A DNA stretch of 64,000 nucleotides, from positions 1-64,000 of the forward strand of contig NZ_JASZYF010000003.1 in NCBI RefSeq assembly GCF_030317115.1, given 5' to 3'. Position 1 is the stretch's first letter, and the number at the start of each line of letters is the position of its first letter. The notes under the pieces were generated by a model that saw nothing but the letters and a program-made list of their open reading frames with translations, made no database searches and had not been told where the DNA came from. The stretch comes from Variovorax gracilis (GTDB taxonomy: Bacteria; Pseudomonadota; Gammaproteobacteria; Burkholderiales; Burkholderiaceae_C). This document shows positions 44,021 to 60,490 of this stretch, in pieces. The position numbers and the translations under genes are program-made.

Positions 44021-45337
44021 TCAGCGCAATCTCATGCGGGCGGCCTCGGCGTGTGCGGAAAGCCCCTCGCCTTCCGCGAGGGTCACCGCGATGCGGCCGA
44101 GCACTTGCGCGCCGGCTTCGCTGACCTCGATGAGGCTCGATCGCTTCTGGAAGTCGTAAACGCCCAGCGGCGAGCTGAAGCGCGCCGTGCCGCTCGTGGG
44201 CAGCACGTGGTTGGGGCCCGCGCAGTAGTCTCCCAGGCTCTCGCTGGTGTAGGCGCCCAGGAAGATCGCGCCGGCATGCTTGAGCAGCGGCTCCCAGCGG
44301 CCCGGCTCGCGGCTGCTGACTTCCAGATGCTCGGGCGCGATGCGGTTGCTGATCGCGCAGGCCTCTTCCATGCTGCGGGTGTGGATCAATGCGCCACGGC
44401 CATTGAGCGAGGCCGCGATGATCTCGGCGCGCGGCATCGAGGGCAGGAGCCGGTCGATTTCCTGCTGGACGCGCTGGATGTAGTCGGCGTCAGGGCACAG
44501 CAGGATGCTCTGCGCCAATTCGTCGTGCTCGGCCTGGCTGAACAGGTCCATCGCCACCCACTCCGGCGGCGTCGTGCCGTCGGCCAGCACGAGGATTTCG
44601 CTGGGGCCCGCGATCATGTCGATGCCCACGGTGCCGAAAACGCGGCGCTTGGCGGCGGCTACGTAGGCATTGCCGGGGCCGGTGATCTTGTCGACCGCCG
44701 GGATGGTCGCCGTGCCATACGCAAGCGCCGCCACGGCCTGCGCACCGCCGATGGTGAAGGCGCGCGTCACGCCGGCCACGTGCGCAGCCGCCAGCACCAG
44801 CGGGTTCTTTTCGCCGCCCGGCGTCGGCACGACCATGATGATTTCACCGACACCCGCCACATGTGCGGGGATCGCGTTCATGAGCACGCTGGACGGATAG
44901 GCTGCCTTGCCGCCCGGCACGTAGATGCCGACGCGGTCGAGCGGCGTGACCTTCTGGCCCAGCAAGGTGCCGTCGTCATCGCGGTAGCTCCAGCTTTCGC
45001 CGCTGGCCTTCTTCTGCGCCTCGTGGTAGCTGCGGACCCGGAGCGCGGCGGCTTCGAGCGCATCGCGCTGCGCGGCGGGCAGCGATTCGAAGGCGGCGCG
45101 CAGTTCGTTCGCCGTGAGTTCGAGCCCCTCCAGGCCGGCGACGTCGAGCCGATCGAAGCGGCGCGTGTACTCCAGCACGGCAGCGTCGCCACGACGCTGC
45201 ACGTCCGACAGAATGTCAGCCACCACTTGCTCGATCGCTGCGTCCGCCTCGGCGGACCAATGCAGGCGCGCCTTGAAGTCGGCCTCGAAACTCGCCGAGG
45301 TGGTCGAGAGAAGGACGGGGGCAGCTTTCAGTTTCAT
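44021..45337 (-). CDS. hisD: Histidinol dehydrogenase
   Basis: The 438-residue zinc enzyme contains [64 protein letters not shown], and the catalytic [10 protein letters not shown]. It performs the last two oxidations to histidine. Start ATG 45337 ([10 protein letters not shown]); the longer frame is non-conserved. Confidence 0.97.
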   Translation of the reverse strand: MKLKAAPVLLSTTSASFEADFKARLHWSAEADAAIEQVVADILSDVQRRGDAAVLEYTRRFDRLDVAGLEGLELTANELRAAFESLPAAQRDALEAAALRVRSYHEAQKKASGESWSYRDDDGTLLGQKVTPLDRVGIYVPGGKAAYPSSVLMNAIPAHVAGVGEIIMVVPTPGGEKNPLVLAAAHVAGVTRAFTIGGAQAVAALAYGTATIPAVDKITGPGNAYVAAAKRRVFGTVGIDMIAGPSEILVLADGTTPPEWVAMDLFSQAEHDELAQSILLCPDADYIQRVQQEIDRLLPSMPRAEIIAASLNGRGALIHTRSMEEACAISNRIAPEHLEVSSREPGRWEPLLKHAGAIFLGAYTSESLGDYCAGPNHVLPTSGTARFSSPLGVYDFQKRSSLIEVSEAGAQVLGRIAVTLAEGEGLSAHAEAARMRLR

Positions 45338-45350
45338 GGTGATTGCCGGA

Positions 45351-45992
45351 TCACGTGGAGGGAATGGCCGACGAGAAGGCGTCAACGATGTGGCGAATCG
45401 CCTCGCGCTTGAGCTTGAGCGCAGCCTGGTTGACCACCAGGCGCGCGCTGATGTCCATGATGCGTTCGACTTCGACGAGGTGATTGGCCTTGAGCGTGTT
45501 GCCGGTCGAGACCAGGTCGACGATCGCGTCCGCCAAGCCCGTCAGCGGCGCGAGTTCCATGCTGCCGTAGAGCTTGATCAGGTCGACGTGCACGCCCTTG
45601 CTGGCGAAGAAATCGCGCGCCAGCCCGACGTACTTGGTCGCGACCTTGATGCGCGAACCTTGCTTGACGGCAGAGGCGTAGTCGTAGTCGGCCCGCACTG
45701 CCACGCTGAGGCGGCAGGCCGCGATGCGAAGGTCCAGCGGTTGGTAGAGGCCCTGATTGCCATGCTCGAGCAGGACGTCGAGCCCCGTGACGCCCAGGTC
45801 GGCGCCACCGTATTGCACGTACGTGGGCACATCCGAGGCGCGAACCAGCACCACGCGCACGTCGGGCTTGGTGGTCGCAAGGATCAGCTTGCGGGACTTG
45901 TCCGGATCCTCCGTGACCTCGATGCCCGCCGCGGCCAGCAGGGGCAACGTTTCCTCGAAGATGCGGCCCTTCGAGAGTGCCAGCGTGATCAT
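45351..45992 (-). CDS. hisG: ATP phosphoribosyltransferase, short form
   Basis: The 213-residue enzyme ([48 protein letters not shown]) lacks the C-terminal allosteric domain. Short HisG proteins need the HisZ partner for activity and feedback control; no hisZ is in this window. It starts the histidine pathway. The ATG at 45992 overlaps the murA stop. Confidence 0.96.
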   Translation of the reverse strand: MITLALSKGRIFEETLPLLAAAGIEVTEDPDKSRKLILATTKPDVRVVLVRASDVPTYVQYGGADLGVTGLDVLLEHGNQGLYQPLDLRIAACRLSVAVRADYDYASAVKQGSRIKVATKYVGLARDFFASKGVHVDLIKLYGSMELAPLTGLADAIVDLVSTGNTLKANHLVEVERIMDISARLVVNQAALKLKREAIRHIVDAFSSAIPST

Positions 45993-47275
45993 GGTTGCAC
46001 CTCGGCCGGGCCGGCCACGCGCTCGACGTCGGCACCGAGGCCGCGCAGCTTGGCTTCCATTCGGTCGTAGCCGCGATCGAGGTGATAGATGCGGTCCACC
46101 AGCGTCTCGCCCTCGGCCACGAGGCCGGCAATGACGAGGCTCGCCGAAGCGCGCAGGTCGGTTGCCATCACGGTCGCTCCCGAAAGCTGCGAGACGCCTT
46201 CGATCACCGCCACCTTGCCGTCGGTCTGGATCCGCGCGCCCAGACGAAGCATCTCGTCGACGTGCATGAACCGGTTCTCGAAGATGGTCTCGGTCACGGT
46301 CGAGGTTCCTTCGGAGATCACGTTGAGCGCCATGAACTGCGCCTGCATGTCCGTGGGAAAGCCCGGGTACTCGGTGGTACGGAAGCCCTGCGCCTTGAGG
46401 CGGCCCTCGCTCTGAACACGAATGCCGCCATCCACCGCCGTCACGCCTGCCCCCGCGGCTAGCAACTTCTCGATGACGGCGTCCAGATGATCGGCCCGCC
46501 CATGCTTCAGCATCACATCGCCGCCCGTGGCTGCCACGGCGCACAGGAACGTGCCCGCCTCGATGCGGTCGGCCACCACCTGGTGGGTGCAGCCGTTCAG
46601 CTTTTCCACGCCATGGATGCGGATGCGGCTGGTGCCGTGTCCTTCGATCTTCGCGCCCATTGCGATCAGCATTTCGGCCAGGTCCGCGATCTCGGGCTCC
46701 TGCGCGGCGTTCTCCAGCACTGTCTCGCCTTCGGCCAGCGCGGCGGCCATCAGGAAGTTCTCGGTACCGGTGACGGTGACCATGTCGGTGGTGATGCGCG
46801 CGCCGTGCAGCCGTCGGCGTCCTCCGCCGATGCTGGCGACCATGTAGCCGTGCTCGACCACGATGTCGGCGCCCATGGCCTGCAAGCCCTTGATGTGCTG
46901 ATCGACCGGCCGCGAACCGATCGCGCAGCCGCCCGGCAAGGACACCTTGGCTTTGCCGAAACGGGCCAGTAGCGGGCCCAGAGCCAGCACCGAAGCTCGC
47001 ATGGTCTTGACCAGTTCATAGGGTGCCTCGGGCACCTCCAGCGTGCGCGCATTGATGCGCACGGTGCCGTTGTCGTCGCGCTCCGCGGTGACGCCCATGT
47101 TGTGGACCAGCTTGAGCATGGTCGCCACATCCTTCAGGCGCGGCACGTTGTGCAGCGTGACGGGCTGGTCGGTCAGAAGCGCCGCGCAAAGCTCGGGAAG
47201 TGCAGCGTTCTTGGCGCCGGAAATGAGTACCTCGCCGCGAAGCTTGCGCCCGCCGCGAATCAGAAGTTTGTCCAT
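45989..47275 (-). CDS. murA: UDP-N-acetylglucosamine 1-carboxyvinyltransferase
   Basis: The 428-residue protein has [15 protein letters not shown], the catalytic loop with Cys117 ([15 protein letters not shown], the fosfomycin target), and DMQAQFMAL. It commits UDP-GlcNAc to peptidoglycan synthesis. It follows a bolA-family gene and the mla block as in the E. coli mla-ibaG-murA order, and is coupled to hisG. Confidence 0.97.
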   Translation of the reverse strand: MDKLLIRGGRKLRGEVLISGAKNAALPELCAALLTDQPVTLHNVPRLKDVATMLKLVHNMGVTAERDDNGTVRINARTLEVPEAPYELVKTMRASVLALGPLLARFGKAKVSLPGGCAIGSRPVDQHIKGLQAMGADIVVEHGYMVASIGGGRRRLHGARITTDMVTVTGTENFLMAAALAEGETVLENAAQEPEIADLAEMLIAMGAKIEGHGTSRIRIHGVEKLNGCTHQVVADRIEAGTFLCAVAATGGDVMLKHGRADHLDAVIEKLLAAGAGVTAVDGGIRVQSEGRLKAQGFRTTEYPGFPTDMQAQFMALNVISEGTSTVTETIFENRFMHVDEMLRLGARIQTDGKVAVIEGVSQLSGATVMATDLRASASLVIAGLVAEGETLVDRIYHLDRGYDRMEAKLRGLGADVERVAGPAEVQP

Positions 47276-47293
47276 GAGGAATCCAGCGGAGGT

Positions 47294-47548
47294 CTAGCGG
47301 GAAGGCGAAGAAGTCTGGTCTGCCCATTCGGCGGGCGTGAAGGTTTTCATCGAGAGCGCGTGCACCTCGTCGGTGTGCATTTTCGCACCCAGGGTGGCGT
47401 AGACGCGCTGATGTCGCTGGATGGCGCGCTTGCCCTCGAACTCCGCGGAGACGATGGTGGCGTACCAATGGCGGCCATCGCCCTCGAGTGTGATGTGTTC
47501 GCAGGCGAGGCCCGCCTGGATGATCGATTGAAGTTCTTCAGCAGTCAT
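47294..47548 (-). CDS. BolA/IbaG-family protein
   Basis: The 84-residue protein has the class-II KH-like BolA fold: IIQAGLACEHITLEGDGRHWYATIVS, FEGKRAIQRHQRVYATLG and HALSMKTFTP. BolA-type proteins partner with monothiol glutaredoxins in iron-sulfur handling. The position before murA matches E. coli ibaG. Confidence 0.93.
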   Translation of the reverse strand: MTAEELQSIIQAGLACEHITLEGDGRHWYATIVSAEFEGKRAIQRHQRVYATLGAKMHTDEVHALSMKTFTPAEWADQTSSPSR

Positions 47549-47555
47549 AGCAAGG

Positions 47556-48323
47556 TTACCCGCGGATTTTGTAGCCGATGCGGAGCAAGTGAACCGCGAT
47601 GGCGCTCACCACCAGCCAGGCGCTGCCGACGATCGCAAGGCTCGTCCACGGCGAGACGTCGCTGACGCCGAAGAAGCCGTAGCGGAAGCCGTCGATCATG
47701 TAGAAGAACGGGTTCAGGTGGCTGACCTTCTGCCAGAAGGGCGGCAGCGAGCCGATGGAATAGAACACGCCCGAGAGGAAGGTCATCGGCATGATCAGGA
47801 AGTTCTGGAATACGGCCATCTGGTCGAATTTCTCGGCCCAGAGCCCGGCAATGAGCCCCAGCGTACCGAGGATGGCCGCGCCCAGGAATGCGAACACCAC
47901 GATCCACAGCGGCGCCACGAATCCCGGCATCGCGAACAGTGCCGTGACCACGAACACGCCCAGGCCGACGGCCAGGCCGCGCACGATCGACGAGCCGACG
48001 TAGGCGAAGAACCAGCCCCAATGCGACAGCGGCGTGAGCAGCACGAACACGAGGCTGCCCATGATCTTGCTCTGGATGATCGACGACGAACTGTTGGCGA
48101 ATGCGTTCTGCAGCACGCTCATCATCACGAGGCCGGGCACGAGGAACGCGGTGTAGCTGACAGTGCCGTAGACCTTGACGTGATCCTCGAGCACGTGGCC
48201 GAACACCATCAGGTAGAGCAAGGCCGTCAGGACGGGCGCGCCCACGGTCTGGAAGCCGACCTTCCAGAAGCGCAGTGTTTCCTTGTAGAGCAGCGCACGC
48301 CAGCCCAACGCATTGATCATCAT
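47556..48323 (-). CDS. ABC-2-type transporter permease (YadH-like)
   Basis: The 255-residue, six-helix protein starts MMINALGWRALLYKETLRFWKV and contains VLTALLYLMVFG and TFLSGVFYSIGSLPPFWQ, typical of YadH/NodJ exporter permeases. Its first codon overlaps the stop of the ATPase gene (ATGA). Substrate unknown. Confidence 0.9.
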   Translation of the reverse strand: MMINALGWRALLYKETLRFWKVGFQTVGAPVLTALLYLMVFGHVLEDHVKVYGTVSYTAFLVPGLVMMSVLQNAFANSSSSIIQSKIMGSLVFVLLTPLSHWGWFFAYVGSSIVRGLAVGLGVFVVTALFAMPGFVAPLWIVVFAFLGAAILGTLGLIAGLWAEKFDQMAVFQNFLIMPMTFLSGVFYSIGSLPPFWQKVSHLNPFFYMIDGFRYGFFGVSDVSPWTSLAIVGSAWLVVSAIAVHLLRIGYKIRG

Positions 48324-49267
48324 CTGGCAACCTCCAGCGGCGTTTGCTCACCCGCCATCAGGTCGATGAAGACATCCTCCAGATCCGCCTTGCGCATTTC
48401 GACGTCCTCCACGTCCAGGCCCGCCTCGCGGATCGCGGCGAGCAATTGCTCGACCTCGTGCGCGTTCTGCGCCGGGAGTTGCACGATGCGGCCGGTGATG
48501 CGCGCATGTTGTGCGATCGCCCAGGGCAGCATGCCGTCGGTCTTGAAGCGCAGCACGTTGCTGGCGGCGGAACGGAGCAGTTCGCTCGTGCGGTCGAGCG
48601 CGATCACTCGCCCCTGCTTGAGCATGGCAATGCGGTGGCAAAGAGCTTCGGCTTCTTCCAGGTAGTGGGTGGTCAGCAATACCGTGCTGCCCTGCTTGTT
48701 CAGCTTGGCCACGAACTGCCACAAGGTCTGGCGCAGTTCGACGTCGACGCCAGCCGTAGGCTCGTCGAGCACGATGACCGGAGGCTTGTGCACCAACGCC
48801 TGCGCGACCAGAACGCGGCGCTTCATCCCGCCGGAGAGTTGGCGCATGTTGGCGCCCGCCTTGTCTGCGAGGCCCAGGCTGTGCAGCAATTCGTCGATCC
48901 AGGCGTCGTTGTTCTTGATGCCGAAGTAGCCCGACTGGATACGCAACGCCTCGCGAACGTTGAAGAAAGGATCGAAAACAAGCTCCTGAGGCACCACGCC
49001 GAGTTGTCGGCGAGCCCGGGCGTAATCCTTCTGAACGTCGAAGCCATGCACGCTGATCGAGCCCGAACTCGGTCGCGACAGGCCCGCGAGCATGCTGATC
49101 AGGGTGGTCTTGCCGGCGCCGTTGGGTCCGAGGAGGCCGAAAAACTCGCCCTCTTCGATCTGGAAGCTCACTTCGTCGACCGCTCGCAGGCCCGGTTTTC
49201 CCTGGGCCCGTTGCTGGCGTGAGGCTGGATAGGTCTTGGAGACCGATTGGAAGGAGATCGCGGGCAT
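48320..49267 (-). CDS. ABC transporter ATPase (YadG-like)
   Basis: The 315-residue protein has Walker A GPNGAGKTT, signature LSGGMKRR, Walker B IVLDEPTAGVD and the switch His TTHYLEEAE. A C-terminal extension follows, as in YadG/CcmA/DrrA-type exporters. Start ATG 49267. With the next gene it forms an exporter inserted between mlaB and the bolA-like gene. Confidence 0.92.
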   Translation of the reverse strand: MPAISFQSVSKTYPASRQQRAQGKPGLRAVDEVSFQIEEGEFFGLLGPNGAGKTTLISMLAGLSRPSSGSISVHGFDVQKDYARARRQLGVVPQELVFDPFFNVREALRIQSGYFGIKNNDAWIDELLHSLGLADKAGANMRQLSGGMKRRVLVAQALVHKPPVIVLDEPTAGVDVELRQTLWQFVAKLNKQGSTVLLTTHYLEEAEALCHRIAMLKQGRVIALDRTSELLRSAASNVLRFKTDGMLPWAIAQHARITGRIVQLPAQNAHEVEQLLAAIREAGLDVEDVEMRKADLEDVFIDLMAGEQTPLEVAR

Positions 49268-49301
49268 GGGAACCCTCGATTTTACGGGGACGGTGTTTTT
49301 G

Positions 49302-49574
49302 TCAGGGCGCGGCGGGCAAAAGGCCTGCCACGCCGTACAGCGAAGCAAGTTCCCGCAAGCGAGGCGGCAAGCCCTTCACGGCAAATCCGCGGCCCAGTGC
49401 GCTCGACTCACGCCGGCACTCGAGCAGCACCGCCAGGGCCGAGGAATCGAACTGGACCAGCGCGCTGGCGTCGACCACCGTCGAGGTATCCGTCTGCCCG
49501 GCGAGCCCCTGCTGGAGCATGTAGACGCAAGCGGGCGCCTCGTCGTGCGTCAACTTCGGGGGCAGCACCAGCAT
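49302..49574 (-). CDS. mlaB: STAS-domain protein MlaB
   Basis: The 90-residue protein has the STAS core VVDASALVQFDSSALAVLLECRR, with the conserved D-S-S region. MlaB stabilises and activates the MlaFEDB lipid transporter. Sequence elsewhere is divergent, so the call leans on position, 4 bp after mlaC. Confidence 0.85.
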   Translation of the reverse strand: MLVLPPKLTHDEAPACVYMLQQGLAGQTDTSTVVDASALVQFDSSALAVLLECRRESSALGRGFAVKGLPPRLRELASLYGVAGLLPAAP

Positions 49575-49578
49575 CGGA

Positions 49579-50232
49579 TCAGCTCTTGCCGTTGGACTTG
49601 TTGCGCGCTGCCAGCGCTGCAATCAGGCCGTCGATGCCCTTGCTGTTGATCTGCTGTGCGAACTGCGTGCGGTAGGTATCGACCAGCCAGACGCCGAGGA
49701 CGTTGATGTTGTAGATCTTCCAACCGGCCGCTTCACCCGGCGTCTTTTCGAGCCGGTAGTCGAGTTGCACCGGATCGCCGCCGCCCCGGACTTCGGTACG
49801 GACGAGGACTTCCTTGTCGTCGAGCGAGCCACGGAACGGGCGCACGCTCACGGTCTGGTCGCTCACCTGGTCCAGCGCACCCGCATAGGTGCGCACGAGC
49901 AAGGTCTTGAACTCCGCCTCCAGGCGCTTCTGCTGTTCCGGCGTGGCCTGGCGCCAGGCCGGGCCCACGGCGGATGCCGTCATCCGCTGGAAATTCACGT
50001 TGGGCATGATCTTGGTGTCGACCAGCACCATGATCTTGTCGATTTCACCGGCCTTGATCGACTTGTCCGACTTGATGGTCTCCAGCACATCGGTCGAGAT
50101 GCGCTTGACCAAGGCATCGGGCGTTTCATCGGCTGCGTGCGCAGGCCGCACGAAAGACACGGCAGCGCCGGCAAGCAAGAGGCCGGCGAGCGCGAAGCGG
50201 CCCAAGGTGCGGCGTTGAAGAATCTGGCTCAT
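49579..50232 (-). CDS. mlaC: Periplasmic phospholipid-binding protein MlaC
   Basis: The 217-residue protein has a signal peptide (FALAGLLLAGAAVSFVRPAHA) and the Tol-Tol-Ttg2 fold: DTKIMPNVNFQRMTASAVGPAWRQATPEQQKRL, FKTLLVRTYAGAL, GWKIYNINVLGVWLV. MlaC ferries phospholipids between MlaA and MlaD. Confidence 0.94.
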   Translation of the reverse strand: MSQILQRRTLGRFALAGLLLAGAAVSFVRPAHAADETPDALVKRISTDVLETIKSDKSIKAGEIDKIMVLVDTKIMPNVNFQRMTASAVGPAWRQATPEQQKRLEAEFKTLLVRTYAGALDQVSDQTVSVRPFRGSLDDKEVLVRTEVRGGGDPVQLDYRLEKTPGEAAGWKIYNINVLGVWLVDTYRTQFAQQINSKGIDGLIAALAARNKSNGKS

Positions 50233-50348
50233 TGAATTAATCCCTTGAATTGGTTCCCACATCGGGCAACTTGAAAGATTGGAGGCGGCCCCGTCAGCAG
50301 GGTTCCACCATACCAAGTTCCGCTGCAACCGAATGCAAGAGCCCGATA

Positions 50349-51083
50349 CTAGTTTCCGTCGTCGGGCAAGTTGCCGTCGTGCACTTCATTGCGCCTTCTC
50401 TGGAGGAAGGCGTCTCGCGTGAACGAATACCTGTCCAGGGCGGCATCGTCCAGCAATTGACTCGCACGCAGAAGGTTCGACCGGAGATCCACCAGTCGAA
50501 GCGCATACAGCGAATTCCGCACCGGAATGTCCCCGATGACGCTGATGAGGTCGCCCTGCACATCCACGACGAGGGCCGCAGTGTCGCGCACCGTCGAAGG
50601 TCCGAGCAACGGAAGGACCAGGTACGGCCCGCTCGGCACGCCCCAGCGGCCCAGCGTCTGGCCGAAGTCTTCGGAGTGGCGATCGATGCCCATTTCGGTG
50701 GCGACATCGAGGACACCGCCGAGTCCGAAGACGGTATTGACGTTGACGCGCATGAAGGTCTGCGCGCTGTCCTGCAGCTTGAGCTGCGCCACGCTGTTGG
50801 CGAAGCTCCAGACGTCCGACAGGTTGCCGAAGAAATTGTTCACGCCAGTGCGAACCGGCGAAGGCAGCACGCGCTGATAGACCGTCGCGACCGGTTTCAG
50901 GACGGCATCGTCGACCGTGTCATTGAAGCGAGCCACCTGGCGATTGAGCGGTTCGAAGGGGTCTGCCGGATTGGCGTTGGGGCCCGTCGCGCATCCTGTC
51001 ATCAGGATCAAGGCGCTCACGGCCAGAACCCGCCGCAGACCCATGGTCATGAGCGGCGGGGCGAAAAGAGATCGTGGTTTCAT
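50349..51083 (-). CDS. mlaA: Outer-membrane lipoprotein MlaA (VacJ)
   Basis: The 244-residue protein has a lipobox (LMTGC, Cys31), then DPFEPLNRQVARFNDTVDDAVLKPVA, VNNFFGNLSDVWSFANSVAQ, and GPSTVRDTAALVVD. MlaA removes misplaced phospholipids from the outer leaflet. In E. coli it is unlinked; here it lies between mlaD and mlaC, coupled to mlaD by ATGA. Confidence 0.94.
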   Translation of the reverse strand: MKPRSLFAPPLMTMGLRRVLAVSALILMTGCATGPNANPADPFEPLNRQVARFNDTVDDAVLKPVATVYQRVLPSPVRTGVNNFFGNLSDVWSFANSVAQLKLQDSAQTFMRVNVNTVFGLGGVLDVATEMGIDRHSEDFGQTLGRWGVPSGPYLVLPLLGPSTVRDTAALVVDVQGDLISVIGDIPVRNSLYALRLVDLRSNLLRASQLLDDAALDRYSFTRDAFLQRRRNEVHDGNLPDDGN

Positions 51084-51568
51084 TTCTTGTTGGAGTTACC
51101 AGAAGGCGTACTGCCCTCGCTCGCCTTGCTGTAGAGGAACTGACCGATCAGATTCTCCAGCACGACGGCGGATTGCGTTGCCGTGATGACATCGCCGGCC
51201 TGGAGGTTCTTGTCGTCGGCGCCCGCCTCGATGCCGATGTACTGCTCGCCGAGCAGCCCACTGGTCAGGATCTTCAGCGAACTGTCCTTCGGGAAACTGT
51301 ATCGGCTTTGCAGGCCCAGCGTGACGCTGGCCTGGAAGTTCTTGTCGTCGAACGTGATCGATTCGACACGCCCGACCACTACGCCAGCGCTCTTGACCGC
51401 AGTCTGCGGCTTCAACCCGCCGATGTTGTCGAAGCGCGCGGTCACCGCGTAGGTCTTCTGGAAGTTCAGGCTCAAGAGATTGGCCGACTGGAGCGCGAGA
51501 AAAAGCAGCGCCACGGCGCCGATCAGCACGAACAGGCCGACCCAGATGTCATTGTTGGAACGTTGCAT
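51080..51568 (-). CDS. mlaD: MCE-domain phospholipid-transport protein MlaD
   Basis: The 162-residue protein has one N-terminal membrane span (IWVGLFVLIGAVALLFLAL) and an MCE domain (YAVTARFDNIGGLKPQTAVKSAGVVVGRVESI, LTSGLLGEQYIGIEAG). It forms a hexameric ring on the periplasmic side. ATG 51568 was preferred to an upstream GTG. Confidence 0.95.
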   Translation of the reverse strand: MQRSNNDIWVGLFVLIGAVALLFLALQSANLLSLNFQKTYAVTARFDNIGGLKPQTAVKSAGVVVGRVESITFDDKNFQASVTLGLQSRYSFPKDSSLKILTSGLLGEQYIGIEAGADDKNLQAGDVITATQSAVVLENLIGQFLYSKASEGSTPSGNSNKK

Positions 51569-51593
51569 GTGTTGCACTCTCCTGATCGATTCT

Positions 51594-52376
51594 TTAGATG
51601 CTGAACATCATGGCGGTCAGCAGGAAGTCGAGGCCGAGCACCGCGAGTGAGGCGACGACGACGGTTCGGGTCGTGGCACGCGACACCCCTTCAGGCGTCG
51701 GCTGCGATTCGTAGCCTTGCAGCAGCGCAATGAAGGTGACCGTGATGCCGAAAACGATGCTCTTGACGACCCCGTTGCCGACGTCGCGCCAGACATCGAC
51801 CCCGCCCTGCATCTGACCCCAGAACGCGCCTGGATCGACTCCGAGCATCAGCACGCCGACGACATAGCCGCCGATCACGCCGACCGCGCTGAACACCGCC
51901 GCCAGCAGTGGCATGGTGATCACGCCTGCCCAGAAGCGGGGGGCCAGGATGCGCTGGACGGGATCGACCGCCATCATTTCCATGGCGCTCAGCTGCTCTC
52001 CGGCCTTCATGAGCCCGATCTCCGCCGTCAGCGAAGTGCCGGCGCGACCCGCGAAGAGCAGCGCCGCCACGACCGGCCCCAGTTCGCGCACGAGGCTCAG
52101 GGCCACCAGCAGGCCGAGCGCTTCCGATGAACCGTAGCGCTGCAAGGTGTAGTAGCCCTGCAGGCCGAGCACGAAGCCCACGAAGAGACCCGACACCGCG
52201 ATGATCGCGAGCGAGTAGTTGCCGAGGAAATGGATCTGGTCCCTTACCAGCCCGAAGCGTCGCAGACTCTGCGCGCCACGGAATGCAAGACGCAGGAACA
52301 GGCGCGCGCCGAGTCCGAGATCGGCGAGCTTGCTGCGCACGGCGAAGCCGACGTCCGAAGGCTTGTACCAGCTCAT
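51594..52376 (-). CDS. mlaE: Phospholipid ABC transporter permease MlaE
   Basis: The 260-residue polytopic protein shows the MlaE signatures [43 protein letters not shown] and [25 protein letters not shown]. Its start overlaps the mlaF stop (ATGA). Confidence 0.96.
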   Translation of the reverse strand: MSWYKPSDVGFAVRSKLADLGLGARLFLRLAFRGAQSLRRFGLVRDQIHFLGNYSLAIIAVSGLFVGFVLGLQGYYTLQRYGSSEALGLLVALSLVRELGPVVAALLFAGRAGTSLTAEIGLMKAGEQLSAMEMMAVDPVQRILAPRFWAGVITMPLLAAVFSAVGVIGGYVVGVLMLGVDPGAFWGQMQGGVDVWRDVGNGVVKSIVFGITVTFIALLQGYESQPTPEGVSRATTRTVVVASLAVLGLDFLLTAMMFSI

Positions 52377-53197
52377 GCGCGGCCCCCTTCGGCATTGCCG
52401 AAATCGTCCTCGACGCCGACGGCTGGGTAATGGAAATGCACCGGCCCGTCGGGCAGTGCGTTGACGAACTGGTGCACCAGCGGATCCGTGCTCTTGCGCA
52501 CTTCATCCGGCTTGCCCTGTGCGGCGATGCCGCCATTGGCGAGGATGATCACGTGATCGGCGATCCGAAACGTCTCCTCGAGGTCGTGCGAGACGACGAT
52601 GCTGGTGAGCCCCAGCGTGTCGTTGAGTTGCCGGATCAGCCGCGCCGCCGTGCCAAGCGAAATCGGATCGAGCCCGGCAAAGGGCTCGTCGTACATCACG
52701 AGGTCGGGATCGAGCGCGATCGCCCGAGCCAACGCCACGCGGCGCGCCATGCCACCGGACACCTCGCTGGGCATCAGATGTCGCGCGCCACGCAGGCCGA
52801 CCGCATCGAGCTTCATGAGCACGATGTCGCGGATCAGCGCGTCGGGAAGCTGGGTGTGCTCCCGCAACGGAAAGGCGACGTTGTCGAACACGCTCATGTC
52901 GGTGAAGAGCGCCCCGAACTGGAACAGCATGCCCATGCGGCGCCGCGCGGCATAGAGCGCATCCGCGCCCAGTTGGCCGATGTCCTGGCCGTTGACCAGC
53001 ACTTCGCCGCGCCGCGCGCGCAACTGGCCGCCTATCAGGCGCAGGACCGTGGTCTTGCCGCCGCCTGAAGCTCCCATCAGCGCCGTCACCTTGCCACGCG
53101 GCACGGCGAAGGAGACACCATCGAGAATCGCGCGCTCGCCATACCCGAAGGCGACATGGTGAAATTCGACGAGGGAAGTGGCGGGAGATGGTTCCAT
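52373..53197 (-). CDS. mlaF: Phospholipid ABC transporter ATPase MlaF
   Basis: The 274-residue protein has Walker [10 protein letters not shown], signature [14 protein letters not shown], Walker [13 protein letters not shown] and switch VVSHDLEE. It powers the MlaFEDB complex. It begins 8 bp after the gltBD terminator and is the first gene of the mla-bolA-murA-his series. Confidence 0.96.
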   Translation of the reverse strand: MEPSPATSLVEFHHVAFGYGERAILDGVSFAVPRGKVTALMGASGGGKTTVLRLIGGQLRARRGEVLVNGQDIGQLGADALYAARRRMGMLFQFGALFTDMSVFDNVAFPLREHTQLPDALIRDIVLMKLDAVGLRGARHLMPSEVSGGMARRVALARAIALDPDLVMYDEPFAGLDPISLGTAARLIRQLNDTLGLTSIVVSHDLEETFRIADHVIILANGGIAAQGKPDEVRKSTDPLVHQFVNALPDGPVHFHYPAVGVEDDFGNAEGGRA

Positions 53198-53204
53198 GGA
53201 AATG

Positions 53205-53240
53205 AAAAAGCCGGGGAGCCCTCAGGCATCCCGGCTTGCG
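53205..53240 (-). terminator. Rho-independent terminator after gltD
   Basis: On the minus strand AAGCCGGG and CCCGGCTT (53230-53237 and 53208-53215) form an 8-bp stem with further pairing in the loop, followed by TTTTCATTT. It separates gltBD from mlaF. Confidence 0.8.
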
Positions 53241-53275
53241 GTGACACACAATGATACGGGAAGCCCGAACCCCGT

Positions 53276-53299
53276 CCGTTTCGGACAAATCCGAAACGG
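53276..53299. terminator. Second hairpin downstream of gltD
   Basis: CCGTTTCGG and CCGAAACGG, perfect 9-bp arms with a 6-nt loop, 33 bp after the gltD stop. No T-run; probably an mRNA 3'-end stabiliser or first of two tandem terminators. Confidence 0.45.
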
Positions 53300-53331
53300 C
53301 GGGCGTGCAGGCTGGTGCGCCCTCCCTGTTT

Positions 53332-54810
<1,479 letters not shown>

Positions 54811-54843
54811 CGTGCTGTCCTCTGTTCTTTGTCGTTGCGGCTA

Positions 54844-59592
<4,749 letters not shown>

Positions 59593-59773
59593 GGGCGTGC
59601 TCCTTCAGTTTTCGCAGGGAAAAGGAGCATATTGCTTTGCACAAATAATGCCAAACAGTTTAAATGGGGTCAGATTCAATTTAAATTCTGAATGACTTAC
59701 TCAGGATAAAATTGGGGACACATTAAAAACAGGAGCAAGAACATGAGAAACCGCGGGACTTCCGCGGGTTTCG

Positions 59774-60469
59774 CTACTTGCTGCCTATGGCCGGCGGTCG
59801 CCCGGGACGGGCCTTGAGCACCCGACGCTCCGTCGTTTTCTGTAACGAATGGAGAAAATCTTCATCGCCCACCGCCCAGCCGCGTAGCGTCGCGTCGGTC
59901 AACGTGGCCTGAACTGCGCTCGATATGCCGCTGCGCACCAATTCGGCATACGCAGCCTCGCGCGCGAAGGGGGTGTTCCCGAGCGCCCAGTACAACGGAT
60001 GTGGCATCAGGAACCTGTCCTGACGCAAGCCGGCGTAGTGCCCGTGGCTCGACCAAGGGTAGTCGCGCGCTTCCGCCACCATGCCGGCGCGTACCGGATT
60101 GAGGTCGATGTACACCATGCACGCGAGCAGATAGCGGTCGGTCTGGATCAACGTCGATCGGTACCGCCCTTCCCACAAGGTGCCAGTGCGGCCATGTCGG
60201 TCGTTGAAGTACCGGACGTACCGCCGCCCGACCGCCTGCATCCATTGAGGCAGCCCGTCGGCGGTCGACGGCGTTGCAAGCAGGTGGAAATGGTTGTCCA
60301 TCAGGACATACGCATGAAGCGCTATGCCGAAGCGCACGGCGTTCTCCCCAAGCAGGGTCAGGAAGAACTCACGGTCGACTCGATCGACGAAGACCACTTG
60401 CCGATTGTTGCCGCGCTGGATGACGTGGTGCGGCTGATCGGCCAGGGTGAGACGGGGCAGGCGTGCCAT
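59774..60469 (-). mobile_element. REP-associated tyrosine transposase (RAYT; IS200-like Y1 domain)
   Basis: The 231-residue protein has PRLTLADQPHHVIQRGNNRQVVF, the HUH-type metal motif MDNHFHLLATP, RYVRYFNDRHGRTGTLWEGRYRSTLI with the region expected to carry the catalytic Tyr, and CMVYIDLNPVRAGMV. RAYTs are single-copy domesticated-like transposases linked to REP repeats. Downstream (59665-59720) is the motif GGGGTCAGATTCAATTT often found beside such genes, and a GC-rich hairpin near 59750-59771 that may end its transcript. Confidence 0.92.
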
Positions 60470-60490
60470 GGCGCAAGCGGGCCGAGAAGC

